Assembly: GCF_036320965.1 (NCBI RefSeq)
Contig: NC_092258.1
Span: 1-64,000, forward strand
Length of the DNA: 64,000 nucleotides
Direction of reading: 5' to 3'
From: Panulirus ornatus
Lineage: Eukaryota > Arthropoda > Malacostraca > Decapoda > Palinuridae
Each line of letters starts with the position of its first letter. Positions within the stretch are counted from its first letter, which is position 1. Positions 39,847 through 54,002 of this stretch are shown piece by piece. The notes below the pieces were generated by a model that saw nothing but the letters and a program-made list of their open reading frames with translations, searched no databases and was not told the DNA's origin. The position numbers and the translations under genes are program-made.

Positions 39847-40200
39847 TTAGGCATTGGGAGCTACTATACCTTCAAGGATACCCATTTTCACCTTCCCAAA
39901 GGTCGCTTTCCACACTTTGCTCGGTGTTCCCAGAACATTCACCCACTCACCCACCTTGTGACTCATCTCCACTTCCAAGGTTCCATTCGCTGTCCCAGGT
40001 ATCTAAAACACCCCACTTTCTCCTTTTTTTCCAATTGAAACTCGCACTTCAGGTAACCTGTCTCTTTGTACTGCTAAACCTGAATAACCATGCTTTTATC
40101 CACATTTACTCTCACGTTTCTCCTTTCATACACTCTCCCAAACTCTGACACCAACTTCTGCAGTTTCCCATGCGAATGTGTCTCGCTCTCTTATCTTTTT
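39847..40200 (-). mobile_element. Ancient LINE relic, continuation towards the RT
   Basis: Collinear with 37730-38245. Plus-strand ACCTTCAAGGATACCCATTT, GGTTCCATTCGCTG, AGGTATCTAAAACAC and CATTTACTCTCACG blocks match the reverse of the LINE between GMFEGIVVP and VNVNKSK. Frames destroyed. Confidence 0.75.
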
Positions 40201-40603
40201 CGGTTACTTCTGATAGATATTCCCCTGGACACTCTCCATGTCAGTGCTGAGTGTGGCAGTAGAGTGCGGTATGTCTGTTCATAGTGCCCACACCACACCA
40301 GCTTTATCACTTTCCATTCCTCCCAGTAACCTTGGTAACGTGATTCCTTGTGTCATTACTATGTTCGTAGTTATGTCGCTTCTTGTTGTCTGAGCATCAC
40401 CTTGAGGGGTATCGTCTCTGCTGCTTGTGATCTGTCATGGTCTAGGTGTCTGGTCCTTTCTTAAGGACAGGGACGGTGTAACCTGATATATGGTTATCTT
40501 TGCATCGAGAGGAATATGAGGAACTATGAGGATCAGATACAGGGCTCATGAGTCTTGACTTTACTTAGAAATTCTTTGTTATTATTCAGTGCATCTGAAA
40601 CGA

Positions 40604-40790
40604 GGTTCATGGCACGATCTAGGGTGAAGCTAAAACAAAGTTCGAAGCAAGGTTCTTTAGTGAATCTGAAGGTTCATGGTGGGATCTTGGGTGAACCTGA
40701 AGTAAAGTTCGCAGCAAGGTTCAATAGTGAACCTGAAGTAAGGTTCATAATGGGATCTTGGATAAACCTTAAGCAAAATTATTAGCTGGG
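40604..40790. repeat. Short tandem repeat of 67-71 bp, about 2.7 copies
   Basis: Units start GGTTCATGG or GGTTCATAATGG at 40604, 40671 and 40742 and share GGGATCTTGG and GAAGTAA. Each unit also contains inverted GGTTC/GAACC words. A 19-A run follows at about 40905. Confidence 0.85.
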
Positions 40791-40923
40791 TCCAGCAGTG
40801 AACCCGAAGCACGGATTGCACCTGGGTTAATGACTCGTCGTTGTTGAAATGTTGACGGTGCGAACCCGACACTGTCAGGCCGGGTTTCACAGCTGGACAG
40901 TGGCAAAAAAAAAAAAAAAAAAA

Positions 40924-43438
40924 GGCTAACGTCAGAATTTACTACTACAAGGAATATATAACCTCGTAAAAACAACAAAGTTCAGTTTCTCTTAATTTCA
41001 CAACTGCATGTGATGCTGTAATCATACATATGGATTCGCCAATAATGAACTGTACAAATAAGAGATACGTTATTGTAAGGTCTTGCTATTGGTTCATCTT
41101 CCATATCGAAGCACCAGTCAACACGCGGTGGGCGGGCTAGTTCAGGCGTCATCAATATTGTACTGATGGAAGATTGATTATTTACCTGAGTCCTGGAGAA
41201 CTGTCGTTTGTTAATTGTGCTCTTTTGTTTATCTCATTTATGAATAAAAAGAAAAGTTTGACCTACTACCGTGTAATTGTACCTTGATAAGAGGTAGTTA
41301 GAGCAGTCGTTGTCGCCCAGCAAATGTAAACAAAGCATTGTGGCCGATGATTGGTGCAGCTGAAGTCTCTCTCCCATAATGCCACTACCACCGCTGCCGG
41401 TGCTCCAGATAGAAGTTTGTGGAACCTCTTACCATAACGTCAGCTGGACGAGCGGGTCGCGGTGTGTGTTGATCTCTGTGTTTGTCGAGAAGTATATTCA
41501 AATTGGGATGCTGTGGGAAGCACCTGATCGTGTGGAAGTGTGCAGAGAATATGTACTGACAACAGCCTACGTGAGAGTAATGTTTGTGCTGGTATTACAT
41601 CTGCCAGTACCAGGACTCGTGTTCGTCGCAGGATGTAGCAGGTCAGTGATGTGTGGACTCGTTGGGCTCGAACTATTTACGTAAATGTCATGTACACCGT
41701 GATAAATATTTAGATAAGTTCTGAGTTTATATGGTGTGAGGAATATTACTATAATTATCGTTCATACGTGCCACACGGAGTTTGACGAATATGTTACGAT
41801 TTCTAAGTAAGAATTGTTTACGTTCGGTCGTATAATGGAATGTTACCCGTGTCTTTGTACCACCACATCCAAAAGGTATTTAAGGGTTATATGTGTATGG
41901 GATTATCTAGTTTCATAATGCCTATTTCAGCAAGTAGGTTAACATTAACGCCATTATTATAACTTAGTTTCCTTATAAAGTTTCACAGGTTTTTCTTGAA
42001 CCTTTACAATACAAATAACCAAGAAATTGTATATTTTTCTTGATTCTGATATATTTTTCTCTCATTTTTCAGGTATGTTTTGTGTGCAATATTTTCGTGT
42101 GAGGGTCGTCCGTAATACTCGAACATTTCTGTTGATTCATCATGCTAGAATTTCGCCCACGTCCAGGTGAGATCCTTGATGTATTCTGGGAAACTTTTAT
42201 TTTTTTCCGCTTATCCATGAAGGAGTTTTTATTTGATTATATTTTTACTTGATTTTAGTCTTTCGGTGTTGATTTCCTCCACTAGTCTTTCTGTAGCTGG
42301 TTGTCTGGTCATTTGGGTATTTACGCTAATTTTTTTCTAAAAAAAATTTCTGATCGATCCAGACTTGCTGCATTCAGATCTGGCTTTCAAAGTCATGTAG
42401 GACGTCATTATTTTACGCAGTGCATAAGTTGACTGGAAACGTTACCATTTTCTAATATATAGATTTATGTAACGACCAAAGAAAAATAATGCAGTTATCC
42501 ATGAACGCATTATATTCATGGTTATTCACAGATAATGTAACCTAACAACGTGCGGTGCCCACTATCTATCGTGGTCTCCCATCTTCACACCAAAATACAA
42601 TTAGTAGAAGATTTTCACCAGGTGTGATATTTGTCTTGTTTGTGATTTAGGCGTAAAAACTCCATTTACACAGCAGAAATTGTCCATTGATGTAAGAGCT
42701 TGGAAGCCTTTTTCGTTCTGAAAGTGAAAGTAACAGTAAGCGCAATAAGATATAGCAAACCATTGAACAAAACACATCGGTTTTCATGTACAGTAACAAA
42801 ATCCTGCTTTTCTGTTCCATTACCTCCTCGCTGCCACAACACTGCATGAGGGAAGCGCCACAGGGCTGCTGCTTCAGTTGTCATAAAGCGCAGGACGTAT
42901 CATTTGAGTCGCGTTGTTTCTTTATTTTTCATTTTTGATGTCTGTTAAAATTGTATGTAGGAGCTTCGTTTATGCCATTTTTTAACTATTATTGTCATCG
43001 TTATTTCTGGGAGAAACAACGCAGTATTATAAACCGGAGCAGTTCGTCTTGTTTAAGTACGGAAATGACGTAAAAAAAAGTGTACAAGACTTTTGAGTTC
43101 CACACAGTGGGTGGGATGGTTGGGCTTTAGAAAGAGGGAAATACTGGATTACAAATTTATAAACTGACACACCACCGTCCTACCTTAACCTAACGTAACT
43201 CGAAACGTAATCAATCCCAGCCTACTTAACCGTAACATTACGAAGCCTAACGACCCATAACAAGACCAAACACAATTTAGTCTTAACGTTACGAAGCCTA
43301 ACTTAGCAAGCGTTACCTAAAGATTACCGTTAGTAAGAATATTAACGATTATCAAACCTAACCAAACCTATTGTAACAATTTCCTACCCATAACGAAGGA
43401 ACCACTAAGAAACTTATTGTGAATGAGAATTATGCAAC
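40924..43438. other. Unique-looking sequence, no gene recognised
   Basis: One 101-codon plus-strand frame at 41379-41684 has hydrophobic stretches but no recognisable domain. At 43160-43330 a string of CCTAAC, CGTAAC and TTAACG words looks like a very decayed reverse TTAGG-type array. Confidence 0.5.
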
Positions 43439-43687
43439 ATGGAGGAGGAATTGATTGAATCGGTAATTCGTCCTGAAACTGATCTGATACAAAGACTGCC
43501 AGATATCCGACTGAGGGTTTTCCATAGACAGAACATTCGCCCGATGGTTTACATTATAGTACTGTTATTTTCCTCTCTGCCATATTTTTTTCTTATAACT
43601 GACCTCGGAAAAGTCCTTGTGATGGTATGTTGTTTATATAGCCGCAATGATATCCAGCTAGATGTAACAGTTTTTACTATTATCTAG
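43439..43687 (+). CDS. Hypothetical short ORF with one hydrophobic segment
   Basis: 82 codons from MEEELIESVIRPE. An acidic amphipathic N-terminus is followed by one hydrophobic stretch (VYIIVLLFSSLPYFFLI) that could cross a membrane. A GATG/GTATGT splice-donor-like site occurs at about 43624, so a first exon ending there is possible. No family recognised. Length and context do not exclude chance. Confidence 0.2.
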   Translation: MEEELIESVIRPETDLIQRLPDIRLRVFHRQNIRPMVYIIVLLFSSLPYFFLITDLGKVLVMVCCLYSRNDIQLDVTVFTII

Positions 43688-45049
43688 TGTTTACATTAAT
43701 TTTTGTGGTGTCTTGGATGGAGTTAAAGGTTCATTGTTGTGTAGAATGGAAAGTTGATCTCTCGTTCTCTAAATGACGACAGAGGACCATACTCTCAAAA
43801 GGTTTAGCATAACATCTCGTAGAGATGTAGATATGAAGGGTAGTTGGTTGTTTGGGTATTAGGATGATACTAGTAGTCGTCCTAGAGGTAATCTGCCACT
43901 TGACTCTTTTATATAGTGCAAGACGAGGATTGCGTAGTATAATGTAGCAGGTGGTACCATCCTCCCCTGGTCAGGGATACGGCAAGTTCACGTTCTGAAT
44001 TGGGTAACTCGGATCATAATGTTCCTTGTTCATCGTAAATTGAATTAGTGTATTATCTCTGCTCATCCTTAACATATCTGCATTTCAGAAGTTAGATTTA
44101 CAAAGCAGGACGTAATAGGCATAAGTGTTAGTAAGTTCTGTACTGTTGGTTTGCATGACAGACTCTCATAAATATGATTTTCTCCTAATGCTCTACCGAT
44201 AGGCGTTTATGTATTCGGTCCATTAACAAATAGTGAAGGTTTTCCGAGTTCGGTCATCGCTGCCTGGCAGTTGTTACAGTAAATGAACGAAATTTTCGTT
44301 GCAGGTTTCCTTGGCGATTTTTTTTTTCTTGGATAAGTTTAGTTTTATCGTCTGATACACTTGGATCAGTGTTTCTCAAGCTTTCATGACTCTCGCCTGT
44401 TGGCTTTCACGAAATACTCGCTCAATCCCCCCCCCCCCCATTTCTTTTGAAGAATTTGACATTTTGTGTTGTGTTTTAGTATTGAGGATCAGCTAATTCG
44501 TCATTTATGTAGCCTTGTATCTCATGAGCATGGATGAAGACAAATTAGATAGAAATAATGTCAAAACATAACATGTATCAAGTGTATAAGAATTTATTTT
44601 GGCCAACACTTACGTGAGCCAAAGCCAAATTACACCAAATATCATAGAAACCAAAAACACGTTAAATCTCGTAAACCCATTAGAACAAAAAAAATCATAT
44701 GCAAACAATGAATTAAAACTGTCGAATCTGCTAATAATATTTAACTATTACCATACTGGAATTAAAGGATGATTTGAATCTTGTGCATTCATCGAGGTGG
44801 ATGCTGCTGCCATTCTTTCAGAAATTATAGGTTTCGGGGATAAAAGAGCGCTACGCAAGTAGTTTTCTAGGATTCGTTAGATTACGCTGTTTTGTGTCCA
44901 GTACAATGAGAGTTGAAAAGCTAACTTGGCAGAGATAAATAGAAGAGAAAATCCTGAAACGAAGTGCTCCCTCACCAAGTTTTGGGTAGACTGTGAGTTA
45001 TTTAACCCAGAGCTCTTCCATACTCATGGTTTCAAACTTATCATTTGCA
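43688..45049. other. Unique-looking sequence, no gene recognised
   Basis: AT-rich, short poly-C run at about 44429. No supported ORF or repeat. Confidence 0.45.
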
Positions 45050-46330
45050 CTCACGTCGCGCATAAATTCGATGGCTGCTGCTTGTACAGGATCCGTTAAC
45101 TACCCCACATCTATGTTAAATGGATACCACGCCAATTTCCAACACAAAGATATGGAAAATGGCGCATAGATTCCTCGGCAACGGAATCCAGATGAGATAG
45201 ATTTTTTTCTTTGTGTCCACACCATACTAATCAAGATCTTTCCTCAGCATGGAGTCCCTTGAGATGAGACTATGAAAATGTTCTGCCGTTTCCAAAACCG
45301 AGTTTCCTCCTCCTTGAGACCTCTGATTACATCATAATGCTCAATGATTACATCATAATGCACAATGATTGCCTTTCTTGTAATTGTAAATTGAGTTTGT
45401 TGATAGGCTCGGAAATATGCACAAGGTACGCTAGTGAAAACTAAATCTTTTCGCTTGTAAATGCGTCATACAGATCTTGTTTCTGGCTTTATATGGAAGA
45501 GTTGCTCTTCATATTTGCCACGTTCATAGAGCCGACTCGACACTATTCCTTTTCAAGGCCAGCGGGCTTCCATGTGGAAGCAAGAGAATTTTATGATCAG
45601 CAAGTAAATCTGTGCAGAGAGCTGCAAAGAGGCCAGAATACAAAGATCTTCACAAAATAATCAACTTCTATTAACCAATTCAATGAATTGCGTAGGTCAT
45701 CTTGAAAGATGAATTACATGTTTTCTTAAAGGGTTTTACCAGCAAGTGCTCATATGTGGATGAGTCAAGAGTCCCAGTTATGGCTCCATTCTTTTCTTTG
45801 ACCAATTCTATGAATCCCCAACGAGAGACAAGCATTGTTAGGGCACAGTCATTGGACACTCCGACATACGTTTCCCATGGAAGATAATTTTCTTGGGGAA
45901 CTTTCAAAGATAATAGAAGCTTTTCACGTGGTCTCCAGTGCTTTCCAGAGAAAGCTTCTTTCACAACCCCTTCATCCTCTAATGTAGGATAAACAAGCAC
46001 TTGAAAGCTTTGGTCAGCATCAGTGGTTTTGTTGTACTGTTCCAAAACGCTGGGATTCTCATTTGTATAATTTGTAATTTGTCATCTAGAAGTTCATCAA
46101 CGCGACGCTTCAGTGTTACCAGAAACTGACATCTTGGATAACTTTTTGTGGATCTGCGCCAAGCACAGTATTTGCAGGTCTCTAGCATGATTTCGTTAAT
46201 CTCTTCAATAGTGAGCCGCCTTTGCTTTGGCAATAAGCAGTGACAACTCGTAAGATGCTTCCACCACTTTGAACGATTCCTGGTGAAAAGCTCCCGTGGT
46301 GTCCACAGTCATGTTTCAATTCTGTCTGGC
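45050..46330 (-). pseudogene. hAT-family transposase relic 1 (SCAND3/ZBED-like)
   Basis: On the minus strand the conceptual translation follows the order of hAT transposase-derived SCAND3/ZBED5-type proteins. An N-terminal EASYELSLLIAKAKAAH block lies at about 46280-46220. Then come TLKRRVDELLDDKLQIIQM, TDADQSFQVLVYPTLEDEGV, the TDGAPAM-equivalent GVSNDCALTMLVSRWGF and VKEKNGAITGT. Last is a degenerate region where HTEVRWLSKG would be expected (about 45560). Frames break near 46230, 46010 and 45690, and several expected acidic catalytic positions are replaced (for example ND in place of TD). Open pieces: 45979-46233 and 45680-46045. Not functional. Family recognised from motif order, not a database match. 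Confidence 0.7.
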
Positions 46331-47959
46331 TCCAAAGAACTTCTTTAGCTGGCCTTTGGTTGCTTTGTGGTTTGAATTTCGCGGTAATGGCTTTAATATT
46401 GTTGTCAGGAATATGTGTGAGGAATCGATAACCAATGCTCGAGACAACCTGGGCTAGTTAAAGGGATTTTTAAGTAGGAGAAATTTGACATCGTTAAACG
46501 TAATAGTTGGGAATAAGTGGTCTTCTGTGAGGAAGGATAAGTGTATGACTTGACTGGGTAAAAGTGGCTGGGTCTACTTTGTATGTGCTGTGCAACGATC
46601 TAAGTGTTGGGGATGTGGTTGATAAATACCCTTCCAGTGTTTCTAAAAGATGGCGAGTGTCTTGAAGGTTTTGATGTTAAGTGCTATTTTTTTTAGCCTG
46701 TTGACGTCTGTTTTGGGTGTACTTTTGAATTAATGGATTTGCTTCTAAAAGTCTTGAGATTGTGTTTTTTCTCTGCTGTGGTGATTACTGAATTCTTAGG
46801 CTCTGTCTGAGGCTGTTCATTATGTGGTTGAGGCTGTTCATTATGTGGCTGCTTGGGGTAGCGACATCCCAATGTGTTAGGCCTAATCGGTGTCAGTTTT
46901 GGTCAAATCATCGACGGTAGCACCAGAGAAGACTTGGTTTTGGTAGAAGGGAAGGAGTAGTATCTTGGGGAGAGTGTGATTTAGAGACTGTTGACAGCTG
47001 CATATGATTTGCTGATGTATGTGCCCTATCTCTGTGTCTGTGAATGTGACGGACTGATAATGGCAATTTTTCGCGTATGTGTGATTAGTGAGTTTCTGAA
47101 AGTGTCCCAGTGGGACTTCTTGTAATGATAATGAGCTTATTAGATGAGAGTTGAAGGTAGAAGGGAATGTAATCGGAACCCCATAGAGACCTGGGAGATA
47201 GAAATTGAAGGTAATTGCTGCCCCTGTGCTGAAGACAATGTCTGGTCTGCTTTTACGTGTTCAAGGAGAGTAGCGGTCAGGCGGTGGTTATTGTAGTAGC
47301 CGAACACGTTGGATTGCAATATTTTAGGTATTTTATTTTTGGAAAAAATCAAATGATTTAAGTTTGCTTAGATAAGCCAATTTCATTCGATTGTGATTAT
47401 TTTTGACGAGTTGTCTGGTCATGGGTCGAGGACGGTCTGGGGTTTGACGGGGAAAGTGTCTTCGTCGAGGTATTGAATTTCAATGTTGGAAAGTGTATTG
47501 ATGGAGAAGTTATCGGATGAGTTAACGGTCTGATTCTGGAGGTCCTCCAGGAAGACCAGGTTCAGTGTGGGGGAGGAAGGAGGAGAGGAATTGATAAGTG
47601 GGGACCTGGAGTAAGTGATGGTCTGGGAGGTGATGGGAGTCGTGGTAAAGAATGTAGAATTTTAGGGAAATTAAGGAAAGCTTTGTAGTAGTACTGGTGG
47701 TGGCCTGGGACGTTGGATTTGTGGTAGGAGCTTAGGAAAGCGGGCATGTCAGGATGATTGGTAAGATTTTTAGTGGGGAGTGAGTGGTTGTTGGGAAGGG
47801 AAGCAACAAGTTCAGGAGTCTTAATTTAAAGTTGGTAAGTTGTTGTGTGTTGTAAAAAAAAAAAAAAAAAAAAAAAACTAAAATGGTAACCTCTTTGCTC
47901 AGGAAAATGGAGTTTAAAAAACCTACATGCATTTTTGTTTGAAGCGTGAGGAAGTCATT
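46331..47959. other. Spacer between the hAT relics, with a doubtful LINE-like scrap
   Basis: 46331-46690 is the upstream flank of relic 1 and recurs at 49030-49438. Within 47140-47352 the minus strand reads KILQSNVFGYYNNHRLTATL, faintly like the endonuclease start of Jockey/CR1-type LINEs, but no later endonuclease motifs follow convincingly. A 23-A run lies at about 47854. Confidence 0.3.
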
Positions 47960-49030
47960 GAAATTTGTTTGGAGTTTCTTGAGACTATGAAAAGGTCCAG
48001 ATGTTTTCGAAGCAGTTTTCTCCTTGAAACTTTTGATTGCATAATACGCTATGATAATTGCGTTTCTAACTTGTAGATTGAGGTTGTTGATACCCAGAAA
48101 TGTGCACGAGGTACGCTCGTGAAAACTAAAACTTTTCTCCTGTAAATGCGTCTTACAGTTCTGCTTGTTTATGGCTTTATTGAAAAGAATTGCTCTCTCT
48201 CTTGCGTTCATAGAGCTGACCCTGCATATATCATTTTGAAGGTCAGAGGACATCCATGTGGAAACGGGAGAGCTTTGTGATGAGGTCCAACATCTGTGCA
48301 GAGATGCAAAGAATATAAAGAGCTCTTTACAAAATAAACAACTTTTATTGCCAAATTCAACAAATTGTGTAGGTCATTAGGAAGTTGAATTACTTATGTT
48401 TTCTGTAGAGTCTTGGCAGCAAGTGCTCCTCTGTGGATGATGCAAGAGTCCCAGTTACGGATCCATTCATTTCTTTGAACAATTCTATGAATCCGAGCGA
48501 GACATAAGCATCGTTAGTGCACCGTCATTGGAGACTCCGACAATCGTTTCCCATGAAATGTAATTCTCTTGAAAAAAAGACTTGCATTGATACCGGAAGC
48601 TTTTCATGTGGTCTCCAGTGCTTTCGAGAAAATCATTTCGTATTTCGCAACTCCATCCTCTAATCGAGGATAAACAAGCAGTTGAAAGCTTTGATCAGCA
48701 TCAGTGGTTTCATCGTACTGTGTTCCAAAACAGTGGGATTATCTGTATCGTGATTCATTTTGTAATGTCTAAAAGTTCATCAACGCAACTCTTCAATGTG
48801 TTACCAAAAAGTGAAATCTTGGGTAACTTTTTGTGGCTCTGCGCCGCTATGCACAATATTTGCATGACTCTACAAGAATGATTTCAAGTCTTCAATAAAG
48901 TGAGCCTTCTTTGCTTTGGCAATAAGCATTGACAACTCATCAGATGGTTCCACCACTTTGAACGACTCCTGGTGAATAGCTCATGTGGTGTCCAACGTCA
49001 TATGTTTCAACTCTTTAATTAAAATGTCAG
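47960..49030 (-). pseudogene. hAT-family transposase relic 2, tandem duplicate of relic 1
   Basis: Plus-strand text at 48080-49020 (AATGTGCACGAGGTACGCTC, CAAGTGCTCCTCTGTGGATG, CATTGGAGACTCCGACAATC, GGCAATAAGCATTGACAACT) parallels 45410-46300 in the same order and strand. It carries more indels and no long frame on the coding strand. The similarity continues upstream of the transposase part to about 49438, opposite 46331-46690 of the first copy, so the duplication includes flanking DNA. Confidence 0.7.
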
Positions 49031-49439
49031 GCTGCGAAGAACTTCTTTACCTTAAGTCTGGGTGCGACAAACTTCTTTAGCTTGCCTTTAGTTGTCTTGT
49101 GGTTTGAAGAGCGCGGTAATACATTTAATGGTGTTATCAGGAATGTCAGAAATTGAAAACTAATGTCCGAGGTACCTGGGGCAACTTAAAGGGATTTTAG
49201 GAGAAATTAGATACCGTTGAACGTAATAGTTATTACCAGTAAGTAGTCTTATGTGAGGGAATAATACAAGTATATGATTTGATCTAGGTAAAAGTGACTG
49301 GGTCTACTTTGTAATTACTGTGCAACGATTTGAGTGTTCTTATAAGGTAAGGGATTTGGCGATACGGTTGCAAAATACACGCCCAGTGTCTCTGATAGAA
49401 CTTGACAATAACTCGAGGGTTTTGATGTCATGTGCTATG

Positions 49440-50722
<1,283 letters not shown>

Positions 50723-50914
50723 TACATCAAGAACAGAGGACTGGGCCTCTGAGGGAATATCCTCACCTGGCCCTCTTCTCTGTTCCTTCTTTTTGGAAAA
50801 AAAAAGAAAAAAAAACGAGAGGGGAGGATTTCCAGCCCCCCGCTCCCTTCCCTTTTAGTCGCCTTCTACGACACGCAGGGAATACGTGGGAAGTATTCTT
50901 TCTCCCCTATCCCC

Positions 50915-50918
<4 letters not shown>
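50723..50918 (-). mobile_element. Short non-autonomous element S3, reverse orientation
   Basis: Same family as S1 and S2: GAACAGAGGACTGGGCCTC, GTTCCTTCTTTTTGG, an A-rich stretch, AGCCCCCCGCTCCC and TATTCTTTCTCCCC. The LINE-like 3' box is missing because the element is cut where LINE copy V begins. Its 5' end touches (TA)n. Confidence 0.85.

Positions 50919-50996
<78 letters not shown>
50919..50996. repeat. (TA)n microsatellite
   Basis: About 39 TA units between S3 and the resumed 38-bp satellite (TTGACTTTTACATTTATTTA). Confidence 0.97.
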
Positions 50997-50998
<2 letters not shown>

Positions 50999-51803
50999 AC
51001 TTTTACATTTATTTACGTTTGATTTATTTGCCATCGACTTGTACATTTACTTACGTTTTATCTATAAACAATCGTCTTGTAAATTTAGGTTTTTTTTTTT
51101 ATATGCCATCGAATTATACATTCACTTATGTTTTATTTTTATACCTTCGACTTGTACATTTACTTATGTTTGAATTATTTGACATCGACAGGTTAGGATA
51201 TGTTAGGCTTGAAATAATATTCACATAAAATGGTAGAAATTGTTCATTGTTACACCTAAAAAGTTTACCATTTTCTACAAACACGTTATGAATTATCTAG
51301 TGTTTAAGAAGTTGGAATACGTTACTCTATACATATGTCTTGTACATACGTTTTATTTACATGCCATCGACAGGTTAGGTTACGTTAGGTTTGAATTGAT
51401 AATCACAGAAAATGGTAGAAAATAGTAATTGTTGAAAATGTTAAACTTTTTAGGGGTAAGAAACATGTGAATTTTTTAGGGTTTAAGAAGTTGGGATACG
51501 CTACTCTCTATATATAGACTTGTACATTCACTTTCGTTTTTATAAGCCATCGACTTGTAAATTTCCATAAGTTTTATTTATATGCCATCGAATTATACAT
51601 TCACTTACGTTTTATTTTTATACCAGCGACTCGTACATTTACTTACATTTTCTTCATGTGCGATCGATAGTCTAGGTGACGTTAGGCTTGAAATCATAAT
51701 CACAGAAAATGGTAAGTTATTCAGTGTTGAAAATGGTAAACTTTTAAGGGTTAACAAACACATGTTAGGATTTTTTTAATGTTTAAGAAGTTTGGATACG
51801 TTA

Positions 51804-51875
<72 letters not shown>

Positions 51876-52877
51876 CGACTTTTACATTTACTTACCTTTT
51901 GTTAATATACCGTCGACATGTACATTTACCTAAAATCTATTTATAAGCCATCGACCTGTACATTTACTTACGATTTATCTATATGACAACGAATTGTAAT
52001 TTTACTTACATTTTATTTATATGCCATCGACAGGTTAGGTTACGTTAGGCTTGAAATGATAATCACAGAAAATGGTAAAAATTAGTCATGGTGAAATTTT
52101 TAGGGGTAAGAAACAAATGTTAGGAATTCTTTAAGGTTTAAGAAGTTGGGATACGTTACTCTACATACATTGCCTTGTACATTTACTTACGTTTTATTTA
52201 TATGCCATCGACTCGTAAATTTACTTACATTTTATATATAAGCCATTGACTTGTATAACTAGATGGCATATAAATAAACAGTAAGTAAATGTACATTTTC
52301 TTACGTTTTATTTATATGCCAGCGACTCGTACATATATTTACGTTTTATTTATATGCCATCGATTTGTACATTTACTTTCGTTTTATTTGTTTGCCATCG
52401 ACTTGTATATTTACGTACGTTTCATTTATATGCCATCGACTCTACATTTACTTACGTTTTATTCATATGACATCGACTTGTACATTTACTTTCGTTTTAT
52501 TTATATGCCATCGACATGTACATTTACTTACTATTTATTTATAAGCTATCGTCTTCTACATTTACTTACGTTATATTTATATGCCATCAACTTATACATG
52601 TACTTACGGTATATTTATATGCCATCGAATTGTATATTGACTTGCTTTCTATTTATAAGCCATCGACTTGTACGAGTCGCTGGCATATAGATAAAACGTA
52701 AGAAAATGTACATTTATTTACGTTTAATTTACGTGCCATTGACGGGTTAAGTTACGTTAATCTTGAAATGATAATCACAGAAAATGGTAAAAATTAGTCA
52801 TTGTTACGCCAAAAAAGTTTACCATTTTCTACAAACACGTTATGAATTTTTGGGTGGTTTAAGAGGTTGGAATACGT

Positions 52878-52937
<60 letters not shown>

Positions 52938-53860
52938 CGACTTGTACATTTACTTTCGTTTTATTCATATACCATTCACTTGTACATTGTTTACGTTTGA
53001 CTTATAAGCGATCGACTTGTACATTTATTCACATTTTATTTATATGCCATTAGATTATATATTTACTTACGTTTCATTTTTATGCCAGCGACTCGTATAT
53101 TTACTTACATTTTATTTATATGCCAACCACATTTTAGGTTACGTTAAGCTTGAAATGATGATAATAGAAAATGGTAATAATTGGTCTTTGTTACCCCTAA
53201 AAATTTTACCAAACACATATTGGATTTTGTAGGTGTAAGAAGTTGGGATACGTTACTCTGCATATATCGACTTTTACAATTACATATCTTTTATATATAT
53301 GCCATCGACTTGTATATATACTTGAGTTTTATTTATATGCAATCGACTTGCACAATTACTTACGTTTTATTTGCCAGCGACTCGAACATTACGTTTTGTT
53401 TATACGTCATCGACTTGTACATTTATTTTCGTTTTATTTATATGCCATCGACAGGTTACGTTAGGCTTGACATGATAATCACAGAAAATGGTAAAAATTA
53501 GTCATTGCAGAAAATGGGGAACTTGTTAGGGATAAGAAACACGTTATGAATTTTTTAGGGTTTAAGGTGTTGGGATACGTTACTCTATATATATCGACTT
53601 GTACAATTACTTATGTTTTATATGTATGCCATCGACTTGTACATATACTTACGTTCTATATATATGCCATCGACTTCTACATTTACTTACGTTTCATTTA
53701 TATGCCAGCAAATCGTACATTTGCCTTTTATTTATTAACCATCGACTTGTACAAGTCGATGACATAAAGATAAAACGTAAGTGAATGTACAAGTCGATAA
53801 CATACATAAAACGTAAGTAAATGTACATGCCATCGACTTGTACATTTACTTGTCGATCGA
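50997..53860. repeat. Complex satellite, main block
   Basis: Alternating cores and 38-bp arrays. Cores (AGGTTACGTTAGGCTTGAAA ... GTTTAAGAAGTTGGGATACG) end near 51320, 51500, 51800, 52160, 52875, 53250 and 53580. Between them are one to about eleven 38-bp units. Several units are inverted (52262-52290, 52672-52710, 53750-53825: ACGTAAGTAAATGTACA) next to direct units, giving hairpin potential. A (TA)n lies at 51808-51875 and (CT)n(TA)n at 52879-52937, both at the ACTCTATATA position of the core. Open frames here are translations of the repeat. Confidence 0.92.
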
Positions 53861-54002
53861 TAATGGTTCACTGATGTTCACCACCATCACCGTGTGTGAG
53901 GAAGGGATGGTCGGCCGCGCGTCATCGAAAGCGAGAGAGGAGGAGGAGGAGGTGGCTGGCAGGCTGGCTCGGTTTGTGTGTAGTATGCGCCTGGGGCGGT
54001 TG

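Noticed and set aside
47140..47352. Jockey/CR1-like endonuclease start (KILQSNVFGYYNN)
   Set aside because: Only about 13 residues resemble the family. The following motifs expected in the endonuclease are not found in any frame.
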